Source: Escarpia spicata (taxonomy: Eukaryota > Annelida > Polychaeta > Sabellida > Siboglinidae). Taken from it: a stretch of DNA of 64,000 nt. Made by a program: the position numbers and the translations under genes. Of this stretch, positions 1-10,725 are shown one piece after another. Location of the stretch: positions 42,453,178-42,517,177 of the forward strand of contig OZ023206.1 in assembly GCA_963995525.1 (NCBI GenBank). Direction: 5' to 3'. Below the pieces are notes generated by a model. That model was not told the DNA's origin. It was given only the letters and a program-made list of their open reading frames with translations, and searched no databases. Within the stretch, counting starts at the first letter, position 1. Each line of letters opens with the position of its first letter.

Positions 1-1
1 G

Positions 2-327
2 TGACGGAGATAAAACGGTAACATGCATTCCCATTTGTGGTTAATCTAGTTATGTGTGTAGCTTGATATCAGTCTAACCTTCGTGAAGATTTGTAACATG
101 CAAAACATCTATTTGGGGTAAGACCACATTAAGGATCCGTCCGCCGAAAAAAGTCCACTTAAAATACCGTTATGCTGTGATATGCATAAATTTTGTTCGA
201 ACACTTTGACATGGGACTTGTTTGTCTCGTGAGTACTGAATGTACTGCTGCTTTAGACAAGATAAAACATCAAATGGGGATGAGTTTTCACACCTATAAC
301 TTACGTAATATGTTCTTGTAAGTTAAA
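2..327 (+). repeat. Reference monomer (class A), 326 bp
   Basis: This is the first complete monomer and is used as the coordinate frame for the other entries. It contains ATGCAT (23-28), the palindrome TGATATCA with an EcoRV site (64-71), the near-palindrome CTTCgtGAAG (79-88), a BamHI site GGATCC (133-138), TATGCATA (181-188), GTTCGAAC with a BstBI site (195-202), AGTACT (232-237) and TTACGTAA (301-308). The decamer gtaacatgca occurs twice (18-27 and 93-102, 75 bp apart). AACGGTA (14-20) is inverted as TACCGTT at 165-171. The class A marks are ctaacc at 75-80 and acttgt in place of acatgt at about 216-221. Confidence 0.95.
133..138. other. BamHI site of the monomer, recurring through the array
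   Basis: GGATCC lies 131 bp into the monomer and recurs in most copies, so BamHI digestion would give a ladder of about 326 bp. It is lost in identifiable classes: G (ggaacc, for example M8, M41, M42, M74), Z (gggtcc, for example the monomers at 33139, 36064, 38346, 41271), monomers with ggatcgg (56897, 59822), the monomer at 2928 (aaacatcc) and the pair at 40293 and 46803 (agaatcc). Clustered loss would produce characteristic dimer and multimer bands. Confidence 0.93.
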
Positions 328-332
328 TGACG
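318..332 (+). other. Variant monomer boundary gttaaatgacgg
   Basis: The usual boundary taacttacgtgacgg is replaced by taagttaaatgacgg. In every case I read, the monomer before it is class A or Y (acttgt) and the monomer after it is B, B' or a B/C chimera (tatgtctg). The A/Y-B pair therefore moves as one 652-bp cassette through both the left and the right repertoires. Confidence 0.88.
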
Positions 333-920
333 GAGATAAAACGGTAACATGCATTCCCATTTGTGGTTAATCTAGTTATGTCTGTAGCTTGATATCAGTC
401 TAGCCTTCGTGAAGATTTGTAACATGCAAAACATCTATTTGGGGTAAGACCACATTAAGGATCCGTCCGCCGAAAATAGTTCACTTAAAATACCGTTATG
501 CTATGATATGCATAAATTGTGTTCGAACACTTTGACGTGGGACATGTTTGTCTCGTGAGTACTGAATGTACTGCTGCTTTAGACAAGATAAAATATCAAA
601 TGGGGATGAGTTTTCACACCTATAACTTACGTAATATGTTCTTGTAACTTACGTGACGGAGATAAAACGGTAACATGCATTCCCATTTGTGGTTAATCTA
701 GTTATGTGTGTAGCTTGATATCAGTCTAGCCTTCGTGAAGATTTGTAACATGCAAAACATATATTTGGGGTAAGACCACATTAAGGATCCGTCCGCCGAA
801 AAAAGTCCACTTAAAATACCGTTATGCTGTGATATGCATAAATTTTGTTCGAACACTTTGATATGGGACATGTTTGTCTCGTGAGTACTGAATGTACTGC
901 TGCTTTAGACAAGATAAAAC

Positions 921-935
921 ATCAAATGTTTTCAC
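921..935 (+). other. Diagnostic 8-bp deletion of class C monomers
   Basis: At 928/929 atcaaatg joins directly to ttttcacac; other monomers have gggatgag between them. The same deletion occurs in 23 of 196 complete monomers, starting at 654, 4232, 6179, 8126, 11378, 14956, 15926, 16575, 22766, 24062, 25032, 26002, 27623, 28593, 29562, 33465, 38672, 41597, 48107, 53638, 56897, 59822 and 63071. Identical endpoints point to one event spread by amplification. Confidence 0.95.
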
Positions 936-1266
936 ACCTATAACTTACGTAATATGTTCTTGTAACTTACGTGACGGAGATAAAACGGTAACTTGCATTC
1001 CCATTTGTGGTTAATCTAGTTATGTGTGTAGCTTGATATCAGTCTAGCCTTCGTGAAGATTTGTAACATGCAAAACATATATTTGGGGTAAGACCACATT
1101 AAGGATCCGTCCGCCGAAAAAAGTGCACTTAAAATACCGTTATGCTGTGATATGCATAAATTTTGTTCGAACACTTTGACATGGGACATGTTTGTCTCGT
1201 GAGTACTGAATGTACTGCTGCTTTAGACAAGATAAAACATCAAATGGGGATGAGTTTTCACACCTA

Positions 1267-1298
1267 TAACTTACGTAATATGTTCTTGTAACTTACGT
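1267..1298 (+). repeat. Internal 10-bp direct repeat at the monomer junction
   Basis: The decamer taacttacgt occurs at 1267-1276 and 1289-1298, 22 bp apart, at the 3' end of nearly every monomer. The first copy continues into TTACGTAA, the second into ttacgtgacgg of the next monomer. In monomers that precede class B or B' the second copy is changed to taagttaaatgacgg. The arrangement may be a remnant of a shorter ancestral repeat or a paired protein-binding site; the sequence alone does not distinguish these. Confidence 0.8.
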
Positions 1299-3579
1299 GA
1301 CGGAGATAAAACGGTAACATGCATTCCCATTTGTGGTTAATCTAGTTATGTGTGTAGCTTGATATCAGTCTAGCCTTCGTGAAGATTTGTAACATGCAAA
1401 ACATATATTTGGGGTAAGACCACATTAAGGATCCGTCCGCCGAAAAAAGTCCACTTAAAATACCGTTATGCTGTGATATGCATAAATTTTGTTCGAACAC
1501 TTTGACATGGGACATGTTTGTCTCGTGAGTACTGAATGTACTGCTGCTTTAGACAAGATAAAACATCAAACGGGGATGAGTTTTCACACCTATAACTTAC
1601 GTAATATGTTCTTGTAACTTACGTGACGGAGATAAAACGGTAACATGCATTCCCATTTGTGGTTAATCTAGTTATGTGTGTAGCTTGATATCAGTCTAGC
1701 CTTCGTGAAGATTTGTAACATGCAAAACATATATTTGGGGTAAGACCACATTAAGGATCCGTCCGCCGAAAAAAGTCCACTTAAAATACCGTTATACTGT
1801 GATATGCATAAATTTTGTTCGAACACTTTGATATGGGACATGTTTGTCTCGTGAGTACTGAATGTACTGCTGCTTTAGACAAGATAAAACATCAAATGGG
1901 GATGTGTTTTCACACCTATGACTTACGTAATATGTTCTTGTAACTTACGTGACGGAGATAAAACGGTAACATGCATTCCCATTTGTGGTTAATCTAGTTA
2001 TGTGTGTAGCTTGATATCAGTCTAGCCTTCGTGAAGATTTGTAACATGCAAAACATATATTTGGGGTAAGACCACATTAAGGATCCGTCCGCCGAAAAAA
2101 GTCCACTTAAAATACCGTTATGCTGTGATATGCATAAATTTTGTTCGAACACTTTGATATGGGACATGTTTGTCTCGTGAGTACTGAATGTACTGCTGCT
2201 TTAGACAAGATAAAACATCAAATGGGGATGTGTTTTCACACCTATGACTTACGTAATATGTTCTTGTAACTTACGTGACGGAGATAAAACGGTAACATGC
2301 ATTCCCATTTGTGGTTAATCTAGTTATGTGTGTAGCTTGATATCAGTCTAGCCTTCGTGAAGATTTGTAACATGCAAAACATATATTTGGGGTAAGACCA
2401 CATTAAGGAACCGTCCGCCGAAAAAAATGCACTTAAAATACCGTTATGCTGTCATATGCATATATTTTGTTCGAACACTTTGACATGGGACATGTTTGTC
2501 TCGTGAGTACTGAATGTACTTCTGCTTTAGACAAGATAAAACATCAAATGGGGATGAGTTTTAACACCTATAACTTACGTAATATGTTCTTGTAACTTAC
2601 GTGACGGAGATAAAACGGTAACATGCATTCCCATTTGTGGTTAATCTAGTTATGTGTGTAGCTTGATATCAGTCTAGCCTTCGTGAAGATTTGTAACATG
2701 CAAAACATCTATTTGGGGTAAGACCACATTAAGGATCCGTCCGCCGAAAAAAGTCCACTTAAAATACCGTTATGCTGTGATATGCATAAATTTTGTTCGA
2801 ACACTTTGACATGGGACATGTTTGTCTCTTGAGTACTGAATGTACTGCTGCTTTAGACAAGATAAAACATCAAACGGGGATGAGTTTTCACACCTATAAC
2901 TTACGTAATATGTTCTTGTAACTTACGTGACGGAGATAAAACGGTAACATGCATTCCCATTTGTGGTTAATCTAGTTATGTGTGTAGCTTGATATCAGTC
3001 TAGCCTTCGTGAAGATTTGTAACATGCAAAACATCTATTTGGGGTAAGACCACATTAAACATCCGTCCGCCAAAAAAAGTCCACTTAAAATACCGTTATG
3101 CTGTGATATGCATAAATTTTGTTCGAACACTTTGATATGGGACATGTTTGTCTCGTGAGTACTGAATGTACTGCTGCTTTAGACAAGATAAAACATCAAA
3201 TGGGGATGAGTTTTCACACCTATAACTTACGTAATATGTTCTTGTAACTTACGTGACGGAGATAAAACGGTAACATGCATTCCCATATGTGGTTAATCTA
3301 GTTATGTGTGTAGCTTGATATCAGTCTAGCCTTCGTGAAGATGTGTAACATGCAAAACATATATTTGGGGTAAGACCACATTAAGGATCCGTCCGCCGAA
3401 AAAAGTGCACTTAACATACCGTTATGCTGTGATATGCATATATTTTGTTCGAACACTTTGACATGGGACATGTTTGTCTCGTGAGTACTGAATGTACTCC
3501 TGCTTTAGGCAAGATAAAACATCAAATGGGGATGAGTTTTAACACCTATAACTTACGTAATATGTTCTTGTAACTTACG

Positions 3580-5526
3580 TGACGGAGATAAAACGGTAAC
3601 ATGCATTCCCATTTGTGGTTAATCTAGTTATGTGTGTAGCTTGATATCAGTCTAACCTTCGTGAAGATTTGTAACATGCAAAACATCTATTTGGGGTAAG
3701 ACCACATTAAGGATCCGTCCGCCGAAAAAAGTCCACTTAAAATACCGTTATGCTGTGATATGCATAAATTTTGTTCGAACACTTTGACATGGGACTTGTT
3801 TGTCTCGTGAGTACTGAATGTACTGCTGCTTTAGACAAGATAAAACATCAAATGGGGATGAGTTTTCACACCTATAACTTACGTAATATGTTCTTGTAAG
3901 TTAAATGACGGAGATAAAACGGTAACATGCATTCCCATTTGTGGTTAATCTAGTTATGTCTGTAGCTTGATATCAGTCTAGCCTTCGTGAAGATTTGTAA
4001 CATGCAAAACATCTATTTGGGGTAAGACCACATTAAGGATCCGTCCGCCGAAAATAGTTCACTTAAAATACCGTTATGCTATGATATGCATAAATTGTGT
4101 TCGAACACTTTGACATGGGACATGTTTGTCTCGTGAGTACTGAATGTACTGCTGCTTTAGACAAGATAAAATATCAAATGGGGATGAGTTTTCACACCTA
4201 TAACTTACGTAATATGTTCTTGTAACTTACGTGACGGAGATAAAACGGTAACATGCATTCCCATTTGTGGTTAATCTAGTTATGTGTGTAGCTTGATATC
4301 AGTCTAGCCTTCGTGAAGATTTGTAACATGCAAAACATATATTTGGGGTAAGACCACATTAAGGATCCGTCCGCCGAAAAAAGTCCACTTAAAATACCGT
4401 TATGCTGTGATATGCATAAATTTTGTTCGAACACTTTGATATGGGACATGTTTGTCTCGTGAGTACTGAATGTACTGCTGCTTTAGACAAGATAAAAATC
4501 AAATGTTTTCACACCTATAACTTACGTAATATGTTCTTGTAACTTACGTGACGGAGATAAAACGGTAACTTGCATTCCCATTTGTGGTTAATCTAGTTAT
4601 GTGTGTAGCTTGATATCAGTCTAACCTTCGTGAAGATTTGTAACATGCAAAACATCTATTTGGGGTAAGCCCACATTAAGGATCCGTCCGCCGAAAAAAG
4701 TCCACTTAAAATACCGTTATGCTGTGATATGCATAAATTTTGTTCGAACACTTTGACATGGGACTTGTTTGTCTCGTGAGTACTGAATGTACTGCTGCTT
4801 TAGACAAGATAAAACATCAAATGGGGATGAATTTTCACACCTATAACTTACGTAATATGTTCTTGTAACTTACGTGACGGAGATAAAACGGTAACATGCA
4901 TTCCCATTTGTGCTTAATCTAGTGATGTGTGTAGCTTGATATCAGTCTAGCCTTCGTGAAGATTTGTAACATGCAAAACATCTATTTGGGGTAAGACCAC
5001 ATTAAGGATCCATCCGCCGAAAAAAGTCCACTTAAAATAACGTTATGCTGTGATATGCATAAATTTTGTTCGAACACTTTAATATGGGACATGTTTGTCT
5101 CGTGAGTACTGAATGTACTGCTGCTTTAGACAAGATAAAACATCAAATGGGGATGAGTTTTCACACCTATAACTTACGTAATATGTTCTTGTAACTTACG
5201 TGACGGAGATAAAACGGTAACATGCATTCCCATATGTGGTTAATCTAGTTATGTGTGTAGCTTGATATCAGTCTAGCCTTCGTGAAGATGTGTAACATGC
5301 AAAACATATATTTGGGGTAAGACCACATTAAGGATCCGTCCGCCGAAAAAAGTGCACTTAACATACCGTTATGCTGTGATATGCATATATTTTGTTCGAA
5401 CACTTTGACATGGGACATGTTTGTCTCGTGAGTACTGAATGTACTCCTGCTTTAGGCAAGATAAAACATCAAATGGGGATGAGTTTTAACACCTATAACT
5501 TACGTAATATGTTCTTGTAACTTACG
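3580..5526 (+). repeat. Higher-order unit 2: 6 monomers A-B-C-A'-L-J, 1947 bp
   Basis: Monomers start at 3580, 3906, 4232, 4549, 4875 and 5201. The C monomer has lost one further base (aaaaatcaaatg instead of aaaacatcaaatg), giving 317 bp. A' combines ggtaacttgc, ctaac, gtaagccc and gatgaatttt. The following block has the same order, the same period and the same private marks, so the two form a tandem duplication. Confidence 0.93.
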
Positions 5527-7473
5527 TGACGGAGATAAAACGGTAACATGCATTCCCATTTGTGGTTAATCTAGTTATGTGTGTAGCTTGATATCAGTCT
5601 AACCTTCGTGAAGATTTGTAACATGCAAAACATCTATTTGGGGTAAGACCACATTAAGGATCCGTCCGCCGAAAAAAGTCCACTTAAAATACCGTTATGC
5701 TGTGATATGCATAAATTTTGTTCGAACACTTTGACATGGGACTTGTTTGTCTCGTGAGTACTGAATGTACTGCTGCTTTAGACAAGATAAAACATCAAAT
5801 GGGGATGAGTTTTCACACCTATAACTTACGTAATATGTTCTTGTAAGTTAAATGACGGAGATAAAACGGTAACATGCATTCCCATTTGTGGTTAATCTAG
5901 TTATGTCTGTAGCTTGATATCAGTCTAGCCTTCGTGAAGATTTGTAACATGCAAAACATCTATTTGGGGTAAGACCACATTAAGGATCCGTCCGCCGAAA
6001 ATAGTTCACTTAAAATACCGTTATGCTATGATATGCATAAATTGTGTTCGAACACTTTGACATGGGACATGTTTGTCTCGTGAGTACTGAATGTACTGCT
6101 GCTTTAGACAAGATAAAATATCAAATGGGGATGAGTTTTCACACCTATAACTTACGTAATATGTTCTTGTAACTTACGTGACGGAGATAAAACGGTAACA
6201 TGCATTCCCATTTGTGGTTAATCTAGTTATGTGTGTAGCTTGATATCAGTCTAGCCTTCGTGAAGATTTGTAACATGCAAAACATATATTTGGGGTAAGA
6301 CCACATTAAGGATCCGTCCGCCGAAAAAAGTCCACTTAAAATACCGTTATGCTGTGATATGCATAAATTTGGTTCGAACACTTTGATATGGGACATGTTT
6401 GTCTCGTGAGTACTGAATGTACTGCTGCTTTAGACAAGATAAAAATCAAATGTTTTCACACCTATAACTTACGTAATATGTTCTTGTAACTTACGTGACG
6501 GAGATAAAACGGTAACTTGCATTCCCATTTGTGGTTAATCTAGTTATGTGTGTAGCTTGATATCAGTCTAACCTTCGTGAAGATTTGTAACATGCAAAAC
6601 ATCTATTTGGGGTAAGCCCACATTAAGGATCCGTCCGCCGAAAAAAGTCCACTTAAAATACCGTTATGCTGTGATATGCATAAATTTTGTTCGAACACTT
6701 TGACATGGGACTTGTTTGTCTCGTGAGTACTGAATGTACTGCTGCTTTAGACAAGATAAAACATCAAATGGGGATGAATTTTCACACCTATAACTTACGT
6801 AATATGTTCTTGTAACTTACGTGACGGAGATAAAACGGTAACATGCATTCCCATTTGTGCTTAATCTAGTGATGTGTGTAGCTTGATATCAGTCTAGCCT
6901 TCGTGAAGATTTGTAACATGCAAAACATCTATTTGGGGTAAGACCACATTAAGGATCCATCCGCCGAAAAAAGTCCACTTAAAATAACGTTATGCTGTGA
7001 TATGCATAAATTTTGTTCGAACACTTTAATATGGGACATGTTTGTCTCGTGAGTACTGAATGTACTGCTGCTTTAGACAAGATAAAACATCAAATGGGGA
7101 TGAGTTTTCACACCTATAACTTACGTAATATGTTCTTGTAACTTACGTGACGGAGATAAAACGGTAACATGCATTCCCATATGTGGTTAATCTAGTTATG
7201 TGTGTAGCTTGATATCAGTCTAGCCTTCGTGAAGATGTGTAACATGCAAAACATATATTTGGGGTAAGACCACATTAAGGATCCGTCCGCCGAAAAAAGT
7301 GCACTTAACATACCGTTATGCTGTGATATGCATATATTTTGTTCGAACACTTTGACATGGGACATGTTTGTCTCGTGAGTACTGAATGTACTCCTGCTTT
7401 AGGCAAGATAAAACATCAAATGGGGATGAGTTTTAACACCTATAACTTACGTAATATGTTCTTGTAACTTGCA
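5527..7473 (+). repeat. Higher-order unit 3: second copy of the 1947-bp 6-mer
   Basis: Monomers start at 5527, 5853, 6179, 6496, 6822 and 7148, an exact offset of 1947 bp from unit 2, including the 317-bp C monomer. Differences noticed are small: aaatttggttcg in the C monomer near 6366, and the right-hand junction reads cttgcatgacgg near 7470 instead of cttacgtgacgg. Confidence 0.93.
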
Positions 7474-9747
7474 TGACGGAGATAAAACGGTAACATGCAT
7501 TCCCATTTGTGGTTAATCTAGTTATGTGTGTAGCTTGATATCAGTCTAACCTTCGTGAAGATTTGTAACATGCAAAACATCTATTTGGGGTAAGACCACA
7601 TTAAGGATCCGTCCGCCGAAAAAAGTCCACTTAAAATACCGTTATGCTGTGATATGCATAAATTTTGTTCGAACACTTTGACATGGGACTTGTTTGTCTC
7701 GTGAGTACTGAATGTACTGCTGCTTTAGACAAGATAAAACATCAAATGGGGATGAGTTTTCACACCTATAACTTACGTAATATGTTCTTGTAAGTTAAAT
7801 GACGGAGATAAAACGGTAACATGCATTCCCATTTGTGGTTAATCTAGTTATGTCTGTAGCTTGATATCAGTCTAGCCTTCGTGAAGATTTGTAACATGCA
7901 AAACATCTATTTGGGGTAAGACCACATTAAGGATCCGTCCGCCGAAAATAGTTCACTTAAAATACCGTTATGCTATGATATGCATAAATTGTGTTCGAAC
8001 ACTTTGACATGGGACATGTTTGTCTCGTGAGTACTGAATGTACTGCTGCTTTAGACAAGATAAAATATAAAATGGGGATGAGTTTTCACACCTATAACTT
8101 ACGTAATATGTTCTTGTAACTTACGTGACGGAGATAAAACGGTAACATGCATTCCCATTTGTGGTTAATCTAGTTATGTGTGTAGCTTGATATCAGTCTA
8201 GCCTTCGTGAAGATTTGTAACATGCAAAACATATATTTGGGGTAAGACCACATTAAGGATCCGTCCGCCGAAAAAAGTCCACTTAAAATACCGTTATGCT
8301 GTGATATGCATAAATTTTGTTCGAACACTTTGATATGGGACATGTTTGTCTCGTGAGTACTGAATGTACTGCTGCTTTAGACAAGATAAAACATCAAATG
8401 TTTTCACACCTATAACTTACGTAATATGTTCTTGTAACTTACGTGACGGAGATAAAACGGTAACTTGCATTCCCATTTGTGGTTAATCTAGTTATGTGTG
8501 TAGCTTGATATCAGTCTAGCCTTCGTGAAGATTTGTAACATGCAAAACATATATTTGGGGTAAGACCACATTAAGGATCCGTCCGCCGAAAAAAGTGCAC
8601 TTAAAATACCGTTATGCTGTGATATGCATAAATTTTGTTCGAACACTTTGACATGGGACATGTTTGTCTCGTGAGTACTGAATGTACTGCTGCTTTAGAC
8701 AAGATAAAACATCAAATGGGGATGAGTTTTCACACCTATAACTTACGTAATATGTTCTTGTAACTTACGTGACGGAGATAAAACGGTAACATGCATTCCC
8801 ATTTGTGGTTAATCTAGTTATGTGTGTAGCTTGATATCAGTCTAGCCTTCGTGAAGATTTGTAACATGCAAAACATCTATTTGGGGTAAGACCACATTAA
8901 GGATCCGTCCGCCAAAAAAAGTCCACTTAAAATACCGTTATGCTGTGATATGCATAAATTTTGTTCGAACACTTTGACATGGGACATGTTTGTCTCGTGA
9001 GTACTGAATGTACTGCTGCTTTAGACAAGATAAAACATCAAATGGGGATGAGTTTTCACACCTATAACTTACGTAATATGTTCTTGTAACTTACGTGACG
9101 GAGATAAAACGGTAACATGCATTCCCATTTGTGCTTAATCTAGTGATGTGTGTAGCTTGATATCAGTCTAGCCTTCGTGAAGATTTGTAACATGCAAAAC
9201 ATCTATTTGGGGTAAGACCACATTAAGGATCCATCCGCCGAAAAAAGTCCACTTAAAATAACGTTATGCTGTGATATACATAAATTTTGTTCGAACACTT
9301 TGATATGGGACATGTTTGTCTCGTGAGTACTGAATGTACTGCTGCTTTAGACAAGATAAAACATCAAATGGGGATGAGTTTTCACACCTATAACTTACGT
9401 AATATGTTCTTGTAACTTACGTGACGGAGATAAAACGGTAACATGCATTCCCATATGTGGTTAATCTAGTTATGTGTGTAGCTTGATATCAGTCTAGCCT
9501 TCGTGAAGATGTGTAACATGCAAAACATATATTTGGGGTAAGACCACATTAAGGATCCGTCAGCCGAAAAAAGTGCACTTAACATACCGTTATGCTGTGA
9601 TATGCATATATTTTGTTCGAACACTTTGACATGGGACATGTTTGTCTCGTGAGTACTGAATGTACTCCTGCTTTAGGCAAGATAAAACATCAAATGGGGA
9701 TGAGTTTTAACACCTATAACTTACGTAATATGTTCTTGTAACTTACG
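7474..9747 (+). repeat. Higher-order unit 4: 7 monomers A-B-C-D-I-L-J
   Basis: Monomers start at 7474, 7800, 8126, 8444, 8770, 9096 and 9422. The order joins the A-B-C-D start of the 11-mer to the L-J end of the 6-mer, with an I-class monomer (gccaaaaaaagtcc) between them. This is what unequal exchange between the two unit types would give. The J copy has a private gtcagccg near 9559. Confidence 0.9.
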
Positions 9748-10725
9748 TGACGGAGATAAAACGGTAACATGCATTCCCATTTGTGGTTAATCTAGTTATG
9801 TGTGTAGCTTGATATCAGTCTAACCTTCGTGAAGATTTGTAACATGCAAAACATCTATTTGGGGTAAGACCACATTAAGGATCCGTCCGCCGAAAAAAGT
9901 CCACTTAAAATACCGTTATGCTGTGATATGCATAAATTTTGTTCGAACACTTTGACATGGGACTTGTTTGTCTCGTGAGTACTGAATGTACTGCTGCTTT
10001 AGACAAGATAAAACATCAAATGGGGATGAGTTTTCACACCTATAACTTACGTAATATGTTCTTGTAACTTACGTGACGGAGATAAAACGGTAACATGCAT
10101 TCCCATTTGTGGTTAATCTAGTGATGTGTGTAGCTTGATATCAGTCTAGCCTTCGTGAAGATTTGTAACATGCAAAACATCTATTTGGGGTAAGACCACA
10201 TTAAGGATCCATCCGCCGAAAAAAGTCCACTTAAAATAACGTTATGCTGTGATATGCATAAATTTTGTTCGAACACTTTGATATGGGACATGTTTGTCTC
10301 GTGAGTACTGAATGTACTGCTGCTTTAGACAAGATAAAACATCAAATGGGGATGAGTTTTCACACCTATAACTTACGTAATATGTTCTTGTAACTTACGT
10401 GACGGAGATAAAACGGTAACATGCATTCCCATATGTGGTTAATCTAGTTATGTGTGTAGCTTGATATCAGTCTAGCCTTCGTGAAGATGTGTAACATGCA
10501 AAACATATATTTGGGGTAAGACCACATTAAGGATCCGTCCGCCGAAAAAAGTGCACTTAACATACCGTTATGCTGTGATATGCATATATTTTGTTCGAAC
10601 ACTTTGACATGGGACATGTTTGTCTCGTGAGTACTGAATGTACTCCTGCTTTAGGCAAGATAAAACATCAAATGGGGATGAGTTTTAACACCTATAACTT
10701 ACGTAATATGTTCTTGTAACTTACG
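9748..10725 (+). repeat. Higher-order unit 5: trimer A-L-J, 978 bp
   Basis: Monomers start at 9748, 10074 and 10400. It is a shortened unit that still begins with A and ends with J. Here A is not followed by B, and its 3' boundary reads taacttacgtg rather than the gttaaatg boundary otherwise seen before B. The junction therefore looks like a deletion that replaced the tail of A together with B, C and the following monomers. Confidence 0.9.

Larger units (their letters stand above)
2..3579 (+). repeat. Higher-order unit 1: 11 monomers A-B-C-D-E-F-F-G-H-I-J
   Basis: The 3578-bp unit has monomers starting at 2, 328, 654, 972, 1298, 1624, 1950, 2276, 2602, 2928 and 3254. The third monomer carries the 8-bp deletion (junction at 928/929). 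The same class order returns at 10726-14629 with one extra G monomer, so these two blocks are copies of one ancestral higher-order repeat. The second monomer has a private gacgtggg where other B monomers have gacatggg. Confidence 0.9.

Noticed and set aside
14..171. 163-bp half-monomer (ancestral dimer) origin
   Set aside because: The only notable link between halves is the inverted heptamer AACGGTA/TACCGTT about 150 bp apart; I see no direct alignment of the two halves.
195..220. CENP-B-box-like match around ttcgaacactttgac(a)cggg
   Set aside because: The TTCG and CGGG elements of V monomers are 12 bases apart where the mammalian CENP-B box needs 7, and the central A is absent. Chance resemblance.
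301..330. Promoter or terminator elements
   Set aside because: AT-rich stretches and small dyads are present in every monomer, without a gene to serve and without a T-tract following a stable hairpin.
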